Below, one piece after another: positions 1 to 9,344 of a stretch of DNA of 64,000 bases. The position numbers and the translations under genes are program-made. Position 1 is the first letter of the stretch. Each line of letters opens with the position of its first letter. This stretch comes from Phycisphaerales bacterium. Lineage in GTDB: Bacteria; Planctomycetota; Phycisphaerae; Phycisphaerales; UBA1924. The notes below the pieces were generated by a model. That model did not search any database. It worked only from the letters and a program-made list of their open reading frames with translations, and was not told the origin of the DNA. The stretch covers positions 1-64,000 of the forward strand of contig JARGPA010000020.1 of the NCBI GenBank assembly GCA_029213305.1. Direction: 5' to 3'.

Positions 1-376
1 ACGACTCTGGACGCGAAGCCATTTTCACATGAAACATCCACGCCAACCAATCTCTTGGCGGGAACTTTTCATCTGACAACACATGATTTTCGTGCCTCAA
101 CAACACCCCCGCAATCGCTGCTTTCAGTAGTTCTGAATACTTATCATTATCACGAATGAATGCGTCAATGGTTGGTGATCGAGAATTTTGAATTATACGG
201 GCAAGTTTGGAGAAACCATTTTCATCGTGCTCGCTACCAATAAACTCATCATAAAAAGTTTCTTGATGAGCATGAAGAAAATCAACAATCTCCTTCGTAA
301 GTCCAACGCCGAGCGGCAAACCATAATCTGCGGATGCCCCGGCACCAAGAATGAACAAAGTATTTGCTTCAATCAT
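1..376 (-). CDS. SIR2-like NAD-binding domain protein, N-terminal part
   Basis: Partial gene: 125 codons are visible and the frame runs out of the left edge without a stop. The start is ATG at 374-376, one base after the lepA stop. A strong ribosome-binding site (GGGGGAG) overlaps the end of lepA, so translation is probably coupled. The N-terminus reads TLFILGAGASADYGLPLG and then LTKEI. This hydrophobic strand followed by GAGAS and a small-residue helix is the nucleotide-binding entry of SIR2-like proteins, which in bacteria are often NAD-degrading effectors of anti-phage systems (family knowledge). The rest of the fragment, with FYDEFIG and TIDAFIRDN, has the look of such proteins but no catalytic residue can be judged. 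A role in defence is inference. It could also be another Rossmann-type protein, because only the first motif is seen. Confidence 0.7.
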   Translation of the reverse strand, partial: MIEANTLFILGAGASADYGLPLGVGLTKEIVDFLHAHQETFYDEFIGSEHDENGFSKLARIIQNSRSPTIDAFIRDNDKYSELLKAAIAGVLLRHENHVLSDEKFPPRDWLAWMFHVKMASRPES

Positions 377-377
377 C

Positions 378-2189
378 TCACTCCCCCGTGTCAAGCACCG
401 CCATGAACGCCTTCTGTGGGATATTCACTGAACCGATCGACTTCATCTTGCTCTTGCCCTTCTTCTGAGCTTCAAGCAACTTTCTCTTTCGGCTGATGTC
501 CCCGCCGTAACATTTCGCGGTCACATCCTTGCGGAAACCCTTGATCGTTTCGCGAGCAATAATCTTCCCGCCGATCGCGGCCTGCAACGGAATCTCAAAC
601 TGGTGACGATCAATCTGTTTCTTGAGCTTGGTGAGCAACAACTTCCCACGCGATACAGCGCGATCGCGATGACAGATCAATGAGAGCGCTTCGACAGGTT
701 CGTTGTTGATCAAGATCGAAACTTTCACAAGCTCGTTCTTGTCATATCGAATAACCTCATAGTCCATCGTCGCGTAACCCTGACTGATCCCTTTGAGCTT
801 GTCATAGAAATCGAAGATGATTTCCGCGAGTGGAACTTCAAACGAAAGCATGTCGCGCCCATGAGATACAAACGATTGGTTTTTGAAAATCGCTCGTCGT
901 TCCATACACAGTTTCATGATCTCCCCGATGTACTCACCCGGGGTCATAATCTCGACTTTACAGATCGGTTCAGAGAACTCCACGATCAATCCCGCATCAG
1001 GGAGATCCGCAGGGTTGTGGATTTCTTTATCATAAATCTCATTGCGTTTTCCACGCATTTTGATCTTGTATGACACTGTTGGCGCTGTCTGAACAACTTC
1101 TACGCCGCCCTCGCGTTCGAGTCGTTCTTGGATGATGTCCATATGCAAGAGACCAAGGAATCCACATCGGAACCCGAACCCAAGTGCTTCTGAGTGAACA
1201 GCTTGAAAGCTAAACGAGGAATCATTGAGAATCAACTTCTCCATCGAATCCCGAAGCTCTTCAAAGCTGTTCCCCTTCATCTCAGTCGTCGCAGGATAGA
1301 AATCACAGAAGACCATCTGTGCAGGAGCTTCATATCCTTCAAGCGCCTCCGCTGCAGGGTTATGCTCAATTGTGATTGTGTCGCCGACTCGAACTTCGCT
1401 CAAGTTTTTAATCGCCGCGACGAGATAACAAGTTTCCCCTTCACCAATCGTTTTATGCTTTTCTTGCTTAGGAGTGTACTTACCCAACTCAGTGATTGAG
1501 AAAGTTCGATCGATCCCCATCATTCGGATTTTGTCTCCGACCGTGAGTTTTCCATCGAACACTCGGCAGTACACAATGACGCCGCGATAATCGTCGTATA
1601 CCGCATCGAAGATCAGAGCGCGAGTCTCTTTGATTGTAGAAGGAGCAGGACCAGGGAATCGTTCACAGATTGCATCGAGCAACTCTGGAATACCTTCTCC
1701 CGTCTTCGCACTCACAGGGATGCAATCCATCGCATCGATCCCTAAAACCTGCTCAACTTCATCTGCAATTTCATCCGGACGAGCTCCAGGCAAATCAATC
1801 TTGTTAAGCACAGGAACAATCTCTAAATCCTGTTCAACTGCAAGATAGGTGTTCACCACTGTCTGCGCTTCTACCCCTTGAGATGCATCCACGATCAACA
1901 ATGCGCCTTCACATGCTTTGAGCGCACGAGACACTTCGTACCCGAAGTCGACATGACCCGGAGTATCAATAAAGTTGAGCATGTAATCTTCGCCGTTATG
2001 ATGATGCATCACAGTCACGGCGGACGCTTTAATCGTAATCCCTCGCTCTCGCTCAAGATCCATCGAATCAAGTAGTTGTGCTTTCGCTTCACGATCGGAC
2101 ACCGCGTTGGTTGCTTGAAGCAACCGATCCGCGAGTGTGGACTTACCGTGGTCGATATGAGCGATAATGGAAAAGTTTCGAATATGCAA
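378..2189 (-). CDS. lepA: Elongation factor 4 (LepA), ribosomal back-translocase GTPase
   Basis: 603 residues, the normal length for EF4. The N-terminus carries the GTPase motifs: G1 AHIDHGKST at about residues 9-17, G2 region with RERGITI, G3 DTPGHVDF and G4 NKID. The EF-G-like domains follow, then the LepA-specific basic C-terminal domain (CYGGDISRKRKLLEAQKKGK). The start is a TTG codon at 2187-2189: it gives the family N-terminus HIRNFSIIAH, and AGGA lies eight bases upstream. EF4 binds stalled or mis-translocated ribosomes at the cytoplasmic membrane or in the cytosol and remodels them using GTP. The SIR2-like gene begins one base downstream, so the two are likely co-transcribed. Confidence 0.97.
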   Translation of the reverse strand: MHIRNFSIIAHIDHGKSTLADRLLQATNAVSDREAKAQLLDSMDLERERGITIKASAVTVMHHHNGEDYMLNFIDTPGHVDFGYEVSRALKACEGALLIVDASQGVEAQTVVNTYLAVEQDLEIVPVLNKIDLPGARPDEIADEVEQVLGIDAMDCIPVSAKTGEGIPELLDAICERFPGPAPSTIKETRALIFDAVYDDYRGVIVYCRVFDGKLTVGDKIRMMGIDRTFSITELGKYTPKQEKHKTIGEGETCYLVAAIKNLSEVRVGDTITIEHNPAAEALEGYEAPAQMVFCDFYPATTEMKGNSFEELRDSMEKLILNDSSFSFQAVHSEALGFGFRCGFLGLLHMDIIQERLEREGGVEVVQTAPTVSYKIKMRGKRNEIYDKEIHNPADLPDAGLIVEFSEPICKVEIMTPGEYIGEIMKLCMERRAIFKNQSFVSHGRDMLSFEVPLAEIIFDFYDKLKGISQGYATMDYEVIRYDKNELVKVSILINNEPVEALSLICHRDRAVSRGKLLLTKLKKQIDRHQFEIPLQAAIGGKIIARETIKGFRKDVTAKCYGGDISRKRKLLEAQKKGKSKMKSIGSVNIPQKAFMAVLDTGE

Positions 2190-2244
2190 GGCGTGTATCC
2201 TAAAAAGAGTTAGCCGTGCATCCTATGCGAAAACTCGCCTCTAA

Positions 2245-2637
2245 TCAGTCATTCCACCATTCGTCGTACTCATAATGATCATGATGTCCATATCCTGCTC
2301 GCCCATGCGAGTGATAGACCCGATGAGTTGAGCAATATGGATGTGAAGATCGATATCCACGATCTCGACGATTCTCATTTCCGATGATCGCACCGCCAAC
2401 GCCACCAATCGCAGCTCCCAGAGCTGCTCCTTGACCTGCATTACCATCGAGCGATCCAATCGCTAAACCTGTCAGCGCACCCAATGCAGCCCCAGTAACA
2501 AGGCCTTCACCCCCATCGCGACATCCTCCAAGAGTCCCTACTCCAATTAAGATCCCCGAAAAGACCAACGCCTTTACAAACGACTTGGAACCGGATCTCT
2601 GTTGATTTCGAACTTGAGTTGGATTTGTTCGTGTCAT
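2245..2637 (-). CDS. Glycine-zipper lipoprotein
   Basis: 130 residues from the ATG at 2635-2637, chosen because AAGGAG lies eight bases upstream; an in-frame GTG three codons earlier is less likely. A basic N-terminus (TQVRNQQRSGSK) leads into a hydrophobic stretch that ends in the lipobox-like LGGC, so the protein is probably lipidated and anchored in a membrane. The centre is a glycine zipper: GAALGALTGLAIG and GAALGAAIGGVGGAIIG at about residues 50-85, a pattern that packs transmembrane helices. The C-terminus is rich in His, Tyr and Arg. Similar small glycine-zipper lipoproteins (Pcp/SlyB-like) stabilise outer membranes, but the exact role here is unknown. It is divergent from the secreted protein at 2814, with a 176-base gap. 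Confidence 0.8.
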   Translation of the reverse strand: MTRTNPTQVRNQQRSGSKSFVKALVFSGILIGVGTLGGCRDGGEGLVTGAALGALTGLAIGSLDGNAGQGAALGAAIGGVGGAIIGNENRRDRGYRSSHPYCSTHRVYHSHGRAGYGHHDHYEYDEWWND

Positions 2638-2813
2638 TGAAGTCACTCCTTTGTCATATATACGACGATTTTGCTACCTTGGATCGTACAACCCAGATCA
2701 ACAATCTCTTATTGGGATTCGTATACAATGACATACCGCAGATCAGCACCCAACCTGACTCTGAAATTGGTATTCAATCAAAAATCATCAATATTAGCCT
2801 GAAAACACACATA

Positions 2814-4631
2814 ATGACTGTATTTTCTGTATCCCACTCCTTCTGTTTCATCCTGACAATCGCCTTGAGCACGATCTTGAGTAATGCTCAATCGATCAAA
2901 CCTGCATCTGATCGACTCGACGCAATTGTGAGTTACCCTCTTGTTATCGCAATTGTCGTGGATAACGAGAAGCAACTCAGATCAGGAGTGGAATCAAAGC
3001 TCGATGACGGCCGAGTCTTGAACTCGACACCTTTTTGGGTAGGACTTTCACCAACACACGCAAGACCCCGATGGACAGCTGCCTCTGGGATCTGGACGGC
3101 AAACTCCTTCGAAAGTATCTCAAAAATCCCAACAGACAAACGACCTCTCGGCGCATGGTTTATCAAAGTCCCTCTCCCGATCGACGCCGTTGGACAAGGA
3201 CTCTGGATTCAAGGCGAACGATACGAACTCAACTGGCTCCCAGATCCTGAGCGAACAATGCTCGAAGCTCATACCCAAAATACAAACGAGAGCCTCTCAG
3301 TGTTCTGGGAACACCATCTCGACTCAAACGCCGCAAGTGACCCTGCAATCATCGAAGCAATCTCCGATTACTACCAAGATCCGTTCCAGTCCTGGAGAGC
3401 CCGTTTAATAACCGATGGCCTCAATCCAGATCGAACCAAAGCAAGGGACATCGCATCAGGACATCATCAGAATCTCGACGCACTCGATCTAGAACTCTCA
3501 ATGGAAACACCAGGAGCAGATCTTCTGCGTGATCTTTCTCGTCAAAACGAAGCTCGTTGGCAAATCATCCTCGGACGAATCTGGCTCATCGATCCCGTCG
3601 TTGCGCATCGACTCAAAAATCAACTCATGCAAACTGCTCAGTTCGATAATCGAGTTTTACCATTGTGGCCATCAGACACAACCGAACTCGCTCGACTCGC
3701 ACATGATCTCCTCTCTCCGTTTGTTGATGACCAAACGCGTGTACTTCGCGCCCGCGCCTGGCTCGATGTCCAACCAAGAGCACTCGCGTGGGTGACAGAT
3801 GATGAAGGTCAAATCGAAGCAGACTCAAAACGATTTCTTGCAACAATCACTGCGATCTCGCTCCCCCAGACTGATGGGAACTCCCTCTTTCGACTAGACA
3901 CACCCTCACTCGCAAACGCAAGCTCCCCAGAACTCGCAACACTCCCATCGAAAATCGCAACACCAATTCTTGTACCCATTGATCCGATTGAGATCTCCCC
4001 AACGAATCCAGTACTTGAAACACAACCTGTACGAATTCGAGTTGCGAGATGGACAACAGAGCGAGAGGTCGTTGCATCGATTACTCCTGCACGCGCTCCG
4101 TATGTTCGTATTGGACCGCTGCTCAACGACTGGAACATGGATGCATTATTGAACAATCGTCCCCAATCAGGAGCAATCAGATCCCTCAATCGATCCGCCG
4201 CAGGCATTTTCCGGAAAACGAGTAAACCTACTCGATCAAACCAAGCAACTGGGTGGGAACTCTACTTTGAGCTCGCGTCATCGAACCCGCAAAGCACCAA
4301 CGAAACATTGAATCTCTGGATTGGACCCTTTACCAACCCACTCGCAGTGTGGAAAATCACACCCGACGGCAAGGTCGATTTCCTCCAAGGATCAAGACCA
4401 AACATCGGACTCCCAATCGTCAGAACTCAAACTCAAAACGATCGATGGATCGCGTCTATCACACTCCCACATGGAGTTTTCGATCAAGACATGCAACTTC
4501 AACTTGGGATAGATCGCATTGACTCAGAATCTGTTCACACGTCCTGGCCTCGCCGCATGATCCCCGGACAACGCGAACCAGGCCGATTCACAATCGATGC
4601 AAAGAACTTCGATGAGCTCTTTCTGAACTAA
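2814..4631 (+). CDS. Secreted protein of unknown function, possible C-terminal CBM9-like domain
   Basis: 605 residues. The frame is open upstream, but the ATG at 2814 is chosen because it begins a clear signal peptide (MTVFSVSHSFCFILTIALST, cleavage probably after SNA). The N-terminal half is helical and rich in Arg, Asp and Trp, with no recognised motif. The last 140 residues, from about VRIRVARW, alternate short hydrophobic strands with Trp and Asp. They contain LNLWIGPF, VWKITPDGK and, near the end, QLGIDRIDSESVHTSWPRR, which resembles the DOMON/CBM9 type of sugar-binding sandwich. That match is weak and by eye only. The stop at 4631 is two bases from the end of the convergent VWA gene. 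The protein is probably periplasmic or surface-exposed. Confidence 0.7.
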   Translation: MTVFSVSHSFCFILTIALSTILSNAQSIKPASDRLDAIVSYPLVIAIVVDNEKQLRSGVESKLDDGRVLNSTPFWVGLSPTHARPRWTAASGIWTANSFESISKIPTDKRPLGAWFIKVPLPIDAVGQGLWIQGERYELNWLPDPERTMLEAHTQNTNESLSVFWEHHLDSNAASDPAIIEAISDYYQDPFQSWRARLITDGLNPDRTKARDIASGHHQNLDALDLELSMETPGADLLRDLSRQNEARWQIILGRIWLIDPVVAHRLKNQLMQTAQFDNRVLPLWPSDTTELARLAHDLLSPFVDDQTRVLRARAWLDVQPRALAWVTDDEGQIEADSKRFLATITAISLPQTDGNSLFRLDTPSLANASSPELATLPSKIATPILVPIDPIEISPTNPVLETQPVRIRVARWTTEREVVASITPARAPYVRIGPLLNDWNMDALLNNRPQSGAIRSLNRSAAGIFRKTSKPTRSNQATGWELYFELASSNPQSTNETLNLWIGPFTNPLAVWKITPDGKVDFLQGSRPNIGLPIVRTQTQNDRWIASITLPHGVFDQDMQLQLGIDRIDSESVHTSWPRRMIPGQREPGRFTIDAKNFDELFLN

Positions 4632-4632
4632 A

Positions 4633-6513
4633 TCAGAGACGGACCCGAACCTTCGCAGCGTACACAACTCCTTCAACTGCAATTAAAAGCATCGCAAGAA
4701 ATGTGAACCATCGCCATAACTCTTGTTCTGCGATTATCCCGTACTCGTTACGCGGATTCTGATTCTTCGAGTTGTACCCAACATCAATCTCATCGCGGAT
4801 ATCAAGCTCAGTTTCACTTGAGTTGAGCAAACTCACTCCAATGCGTTTGGGGCCGAGTTCGTACTCTCCAACCTGATCAAACGGCCCAAGCTCGATTGTA
4901 TCATCGTTGGAATCGAGAGATTCGACTCGATCCAATGTTGAAAAAACATCACCTAAACCGCTCGTCCCGGGGAGTAGATGTTCGATCGCGTTCACTAAAA
5001 AAATCGGAAATCCAACTTGGACCGCCCAGTTCGAATCATGAAGTGAGAACGCAACACTCAGATGACGATTTACGCCAACTGTTCTCTCAACGATGACACT
5101 CCCGTCACGATCAACTGCGATGACTCGAACACCTTCGCTCTCTTCGGGAAATCTGATTGATCGTTGATACGAAACACTCCCCATCGTCGAGTCTCGAACC
5201 ATGGAATCTGATCGATCCCATGAAAGCATGCGTCGACGATTTCCGAGAGTATCGAGTTGATCATCTTTTGTCTGATCTGGATACAAACTCGCAAACCCGA
5301 TACTTGGGAGTTGTACCCAAGCGCCCATTCCAACACGATCAAACACTACGAGATCAGAATCGGTTATTTCTTCATTTTCATCGATTACATCAGCTTTGGT
5401 ACGACCCACCACTTCAAGCATGTCAACGAGCAAAGGGTCCGCAACCCCGTTGGGTGCAACTAGAGTAATCCGGACAGGACTCGGATCTGGCACACGAACC
5501 CATGCGCTGTTATCAGATTCAAGTGCATCTCTATTCGCAATCTCAACCCGCAATAACACCGCAGTTGAAAGACGAAGTTCAAAGCTTTCATTTATTGAAC
5601 TTTGGTCATCAAAAGAGACTGCCCTGCTCGACACTTGCTGCTCGCCATCAAACACTTTGAGAACGACTGCTTTCATCTCTACCGAGCTTCGTTCTAATCG
5701 GACAAAGACTCGTGTAAGAACTGGATCGCTTCGATCTCTCGCCGCGTTAATCGCAACGATTCCTACATTCTTAGGTTGATCATTCTCACTAAAGGGAGAC
5801 TTGCTCTCTCCATACCCATTTCGAAACGGGATGATCTGAGATTTAATCGAACCTCCATCACTCAAGACGTAGACATACGCTTCTTGTTGCAACTGTGATA
5901 TCTGCTCGTCTCCAGATTCTGGAGATCCGTCTGTCTCTTTCCTTGGCGCATCTTGGATTGACTCAATCAGTTCAATCGCATCGAGCAAACTCCCCGGCTG
6001 ATCAGTCCCAGAAATAGAACGAATCACGCCGATCAATCGTCCACGCTGACTTGAATCCGAGATGAGTACATTCGCATCTGCTCCTGCTTCAATTACACTG
6101 ACAGTTGGAGTCCGACCAGATCGAAACAGTGATTCAATTTTTTCAATCGCGTGTTCCTTTGCGAGATCGATCCCTGATTGCCCATCTACAACGGCGCTCA
6201 TCGACGCGCTCGTATCAATCACAATATAAACACGATCACCTCTTCCGATCGAGTCATCAAACACCGGACGAGCAATGGCAAGAGCAAGCAGAAGCACAAT
6301 CAGAAGATGTACAAAGAATAAAACAGTTGGAGTGATCCGTTGCCACGGAACATTCCCTTCCATATCACGGACTGCACGCGACCAAAGGAGTGTGCTCGAG
6401 ACTGAAACAGGCCGGCGCCTAAGTTTGAGCATGTAAAACAGAGACACAACACCAAAACCGATGATACCGGCAATCAGTCCCGCGATAGGAGCTAAGAAAA
6501 TCAATCCCCCCAC
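4633..6513 (-). CDS. BatA-type membrane protein with VWA domain
   Basis: 626 residues. The N-terminus has a hydrophobic helix (APIAGLIAGIIGFGVVSLF), then MLKLRRRPVSVSSTLLWSRAV, the signature of BatA N-terminal domains, then a second helix (VLFFVHLLIVLLLALAIAR). A von Willebrand A domain follows, with the MIDAS start DTSASMS at about residue 97. The C-terminal part is a long extracytoplasmic region, and a final helix sits near residues 606-620. Bat proteins work with MoxR-type ATPases in envelope stress or aerotolerance (family knowledge). The start is uncertain: a GTG at 6511-6513 overlaps the end of rlmE, and a TTG three codons later is possible. Overlap with rlmE implies one transcript. Confidence 0.85.
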   Translation of the reverse strand: MGGLIFLAPIAGLIAGIIGFGVVSLFYMLKLRRRPVSVSSTLLWSRAVRDMEGNVPWQRITPTVLFFVHLLIVLLLALAIARPVFDDSIGRGDRVYIVIDTSASMSAVVDGQSGIDLAKEHAIEKIESLFRSGRTPTVSVIEAGADANVLISDSSQRGRLIGVIRSISGTDQPGSLLDAIELIESIQDAPRKETDGSPESGDEQISQLQQEAYVYVLSDGGSIKSQIIPFRNGYGESKSPFSENDQPKNVGIVAINAARDRSDPVLTRVFVRLERSSVEMKAVVLKVFDGEQQVSSRAVSFDDQSSINESFELRLSTAVLLRVEIANRDALESDNSAWVRVPDPSPVRITLVAPNGVADPLLVDMLEVVGRTKADVIDENEEITDSDLVVFDRVGMGAWVQLPSIGFASLYPDQTKDDQLDTLGNRRRMLSWDRSDSMVRDSTMGSVSYQRSIRFPEESEGVRVIAVDRDGSVIVERTVGVNRHLSVAFSLHDSNWAVQVGFPIFLVNAIEHLLPGTSGLGDVFSTLDRVESLDSNDDTIELGPFDQVGEYELGPKRIGVSLLNSSETELDIRDEIDVGYNSKNQNPRNEYGIIAEQELWRWFTFLAMLLIAVEGVVYAAKVRVRL

Positions 6514-7160
6514 CCAGGGGTCGGTTCAGGCATCTCGCCTTGATTTCGATCTTCGTATTGGATCACTCGTGTGGGACGGAACCCAATCCCATACAAATAA
6601 GTCTCGCGCGACACATCACGACATGCATCTGGTTTGATAGCTCCTGCGATTCGGAAGCAGTTTTTCATCCGTCGAACAAGCAACGGGAATGTCTCGCCTT
6701 CAAGTACTTTCATTGTGCATGTCCCGCGAGCTTTTAACAATGAAGGCAACGAGTTGATAATCTCCTGGCATAATCGCTCAGAGAAAAAATGATCACCATG
6801 CCCAGTAGTTGATGGCGCCATATCAGAGATGACTGAATCAAAGAGCTCTTCGCCGCCGCCGAGCAAATCCGATGCAGTGACTTCAGTAAAATCGCCTTGT
6901 ATCAAATGCACATTTGGACCAAATGAAGTGCTCACCCGTTGAAGATCTATACCAACTACGATCCCATCTTCTCCAACAATCTTCTCTGCGACTTGTAACC
7001 AAGACCCAGGAGCGCACCCAAGATCCAACACCCGATCTCCCTTGCGGATGAGTTTTCTTCTCTTGTTGATCTCAAGCAGCTTGTACGCAGATCGCGCGAC
7101 ATATCCCTCCCGCTTTGCTTGACGGAAGTACTTATCTTGGAGTGTTCGTTTCTGAGCCAT
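6501..7160 (-). CDS. rlmE: 23S rRNA 2'-O-methyltransferase RlmE (RrmJ/FtsJ)
   Basis: 219 residues from the ATG at 7158-7160 (a GTG 33 bases upstream is also open). The enzyme transfers a methyl group from S-adenosylmethionine to the 2'-OH of U2552 in helix 92 of 23S rRNA, late in 50S assembly. The K-D-K-E catalytic tetrad is visible: K in YVARSAYKL, D in SDMAPSTTGHGD, K in TCTMKVLEG and E in SRETYLYGIGF. The SAM-binding loop is VLDLGCAPGSW. Length and order fit the RrmJ family. The 3' end overlaps the VWA gene by 13 bases, an unusual partner for an rRNA methylase. Confidence 0.93.
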   Translation of the reverse strand: MAQKRTLQDKYFRQAKREGYVARSAYKLLEINKRRKLIRKGDRVLDLGCAPGSWLQVAEKIVGEDGIVVGIDLQRVSTSFGPNVHLIQGDFTEVTASDLLGGGEELFDSVISDMAPSTTGHGDHFFSERLCQEIINSLPSLLKARGTCTMKVLEGETFPLLVRRMKNCFRIAGAIKPDACRDVSRETYLYGIGFRPTRVIQYEDRNQGEMPEPTPGWGD

Positions 7161-7205
7161 ATTAACCAATCTATCAGACGCAAAGAATCTCACTACAGCG
7201 AAGTA

Positions 7206-8774
7206 TTACTTGTAGAACACAACGACCGCGTCAGTCCAATGATGGGGAGACCAAGTCTCACCAATACCTTCGTTTACATATTCATCGAGTTCATACTCAA
7301 TCGTAAGTGTCTTACCAAACACAAACTCAGGTTGCACCTCAACGATCCAAGGTTCTACTTTCGAACCAGGTGCCCATCCAGCACGATCAAACTTCCATGT
7401 CCCACCCTGAGGCCTACACGGATTCAGATACACATCCGTATCCCAAAGATGATCACGCGCAGACTGAGTTATGCTATCCCCTTCGAGCACATCTCCCCCA
7501 GGTTCTTCAGATTGAATGCTCAGAGTTCGCCAGATGGGCATGAACTCTCCTGCATTCTTCGAGTTTGGGAACATCCCGTGCCCCGTAATCGTTGCACGCA
7601 CCCGAGCATGTGAAGTCCCTTCAGGAACCTGAATCTCACGAGCCGAATAAAACTCGTCTACCGGATTCGCAGGATCACCAATAACCGCTTCCCCATTCCA
7701 TAGATTCACAACATGGATAGGTTCTCTTGCAATGACACCAGGGTAAAAATCAAGTTTGAACGAAACATTCCAACCCTTCATGTATGTCCCGATATGAGCA
7801 TCAAACGCTCGCTCATCTTTAAACAACGGCAAGAAATCTGTCACATCCATCCGCCATGTCCAGCCACGACGAAACGGCGTGATAAAACGAAACACTTCAA
7901 AACGCTCCGCTTCTTCGTCTTCGACTTCACTAGGAACTCGGATACCAATTGTCCCCTTCTTATCCCAATGATCGTAACCAACTTCTGGTTCTGAAAGTGT
8001 CAATGTCGCGATGACTCTTCCAACTGAATCAGGAATCTCTGAAAACTGAACTGATGAATCGAGCCATTTTGCATTCGCAAGGAACTCTTCTTCAAAGACT
8101 TCAACAACAGCAGGTTCTGGGAACGGGATCTCTAGATTTCGCGATTGCAATATTGCGAGTTCGTCGATCTCGATCAACTGACCTTCGACGCCCGCCATCG
8201 CATGAAGTTTCATCGGACGCAGATCTAACAAATCTACATCTACAACTGTCTGTCCGTCGAGCATAACCACAATGTGCGCCCCGCCGAGTTCGTATCGCAT
8301 CTGGACCATGAGATCCATCCATTCCCCGGTACGAAACTCGACTTCACTTAATACATTGACGCGCTCTTGCCCGTTCACATGGACTGAAACTTCTCGTTGA
8401 GGCCGATCGTACCAGTTCCCATACTCATCGAACCAACCCATGACTCTACCATTCTCATCCGGTTCCATCGCAATCGGTTGAGGGTTGTGTACATCAAAAC
8501 CGATCGCAACTGAATGAGCAGTATTAGGTTCATCCCATACAAAGTCGTCATCAAGAGATCCGTGTTCAGGATCAATCAATACCAACCCAAATCCTTTAGA
8601 GTCACCCATCTCAGTTGGGGTTGGCACCTTTACTCTCATTGAAACCCAAACTGACTCAACAACTTCATCAGTCGGAGCAGTCCGAGCTTTCAAGGGTCCA
8701 CCAAAACACACAGAACTCCCCGCGATGAGAAATGCGAGGATACAGAAGTTTCTTGTAAATGATTCGAGGTTCAT
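7206..8774 (-). CDS. Secreted PNGase F-like (peptide N-glycosidase F) protein
   Basis: 522 residues with a signal peptide (CILAFLIAGSSVCFGGP). Residues about 40-230 look like a beta-sandwich resembling LamG or concanavalin folds, with alternating strands and IDELAILQSRN. From about residue 235 the protein resembles the two eight-stranded beta-sandwich domains of bacterial PNGase F. The visible marks are EVGYDHWDKKGTIGI, EVFRFITPFRRGWTWRMDVT, TITGHGMFPN, and near the C-terminus LNPCRPQGGTWKFDRAGWAPG, close to the family motif. PNGase F removes N-linked glycans from Asn side chains of glycoproteins. Activity cannot be judged from sequence. It stands alone between rlmE and the ferredoxin, and is probably periplasmic or released. 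Confidence 0.75.
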   Translation of the reverse strand: MNLESFTRNFCILAFLIAGSSVCFGGPLKARTAPTDEVVESVWVSMRVKVPTPTEMGDSKGFGLVLIDPEHGSLDDDFVWDEPNTAHSVAIGFDVHNPQPIAMEPDENGRVMGWFDEYGNWYDRPQREVSVHVNGQERVNVLSEVEFRTGEWMDLMVQMRYELGGAHIVVMLDGQTVVDVDLLDLRPMKLHAMAGVEGQLIEIDELAILQSRNLEIPFPEPAVVEVFEEEFLANAKWLDSSVQFSEIPDSVGRVIATLTLSEPEVGYDHWDKKGTIGIRVPSEVEDEEAERFEVFRFITPFRRGWTWRMDVTDFLPLFKDERAFDAHIGTYMKGWNVSFKLDFYPGVIAREPIHVVNLWNGEAVIGDPANPVDEFYSAREIQVPEGTSHARVRATITGHGMFPNSKNAGEFMPIWRTLSIQSEEPGGDVLEGDSITQSARDHLWDTDVYLNPCRPQGGTWKFDRAGWAPGSKVEPWIVEVQPEFVFGKTLTIEYELDEYVNEGIGETWSPHHWTDAVVVFYK

Positions 8775-8822
8775 GCCCTAAGGATATCGCATCCGATTGA
8801 CAATCGCACCCTCAACGCCCTG

Positions 8823-9227
8823 CTAGTGAGGCACTTCCTTGACCGCATTTCGATTCCAAGCAGGAACTCGGAAAACAATTGGACCATCTCCAGTGATATC
8901 ACACTGGCAAGCCAATCGTGAGTTTCTCTGAAGACCCGGCGCTTCTTCGACCCGATCATCCTCTTCTTCTTCCGCTTCAGTGATCGAATCCATGCCTTCT
9001 TCAACATAAACATGACAAGTTGAGCAAGCGCAGACCCCACCACAGGCATGTTCGATGTTAATTCCATGCTCTACTGCGACTTCTAGGAGATGTTCGCCCT
9101 TCGCCGCCATGAGTTCATGAACCGCAGTATCAGACCCATCTTCGTTGAGTTCTTCAGGATTTTCAAGAATGATCTTCACTGGAACCGTCTCTGGTCCGTG
9201 ATCGTGATCTGAATGACGCATATGCAT
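8823..9227 (-). CDS. [2Fe-2S] ferredoxin, Isc type
   Basis: 134 residues from the ATG at 9225-9227, preferred because GAGGAG lies nine bases upstream. The cluster ligands are C-x4-C-x-C-x2-C (the first, third and fourth are the usual C-x5-C-x2-C ligands), in ACGGVCACSTC near residue 61, and a last cysteine in LACQCDI. The flanking sequence VYVEEGMDSITEAEEEEDD matches adrenodoxin/Isc ferredoxins (Fdx). These small soluble electron carriers serve Fe-S cluster assembly or P450-type reactions. The N-terminus is unusually His- and Asp-rich (MHMRHSDHDHG), with an acidic insertion ENPEELNEDGSD. No isc or hsc genes are nearby. It is transcribed divergently from the glycosyltransferase at 9345. Confidence 0.92.
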   Translation of the reverse strand: MHMRHSDHDHGPETVPVKIILENPEELNEDGSDTAVHELMAAKGEHLLEVAVEHGINIEHACGGVCACSTCHVYVEEGMDSITEAEEEEDDRVEEAPGLQRNSRLACQCDITGDGPIVFRVPAWNRNAVKEVPH

Positions 9228-9344
9228 TTCTATGAACTCCTCAAAAATACCCAAAATCCTGCTAGAAGCATTACTAAGCTCTATCCTTAGGAGTGGTATC
9301 CTAGGAACCATATTTAGCGGATACGAAACTCCGAATCATAGATC

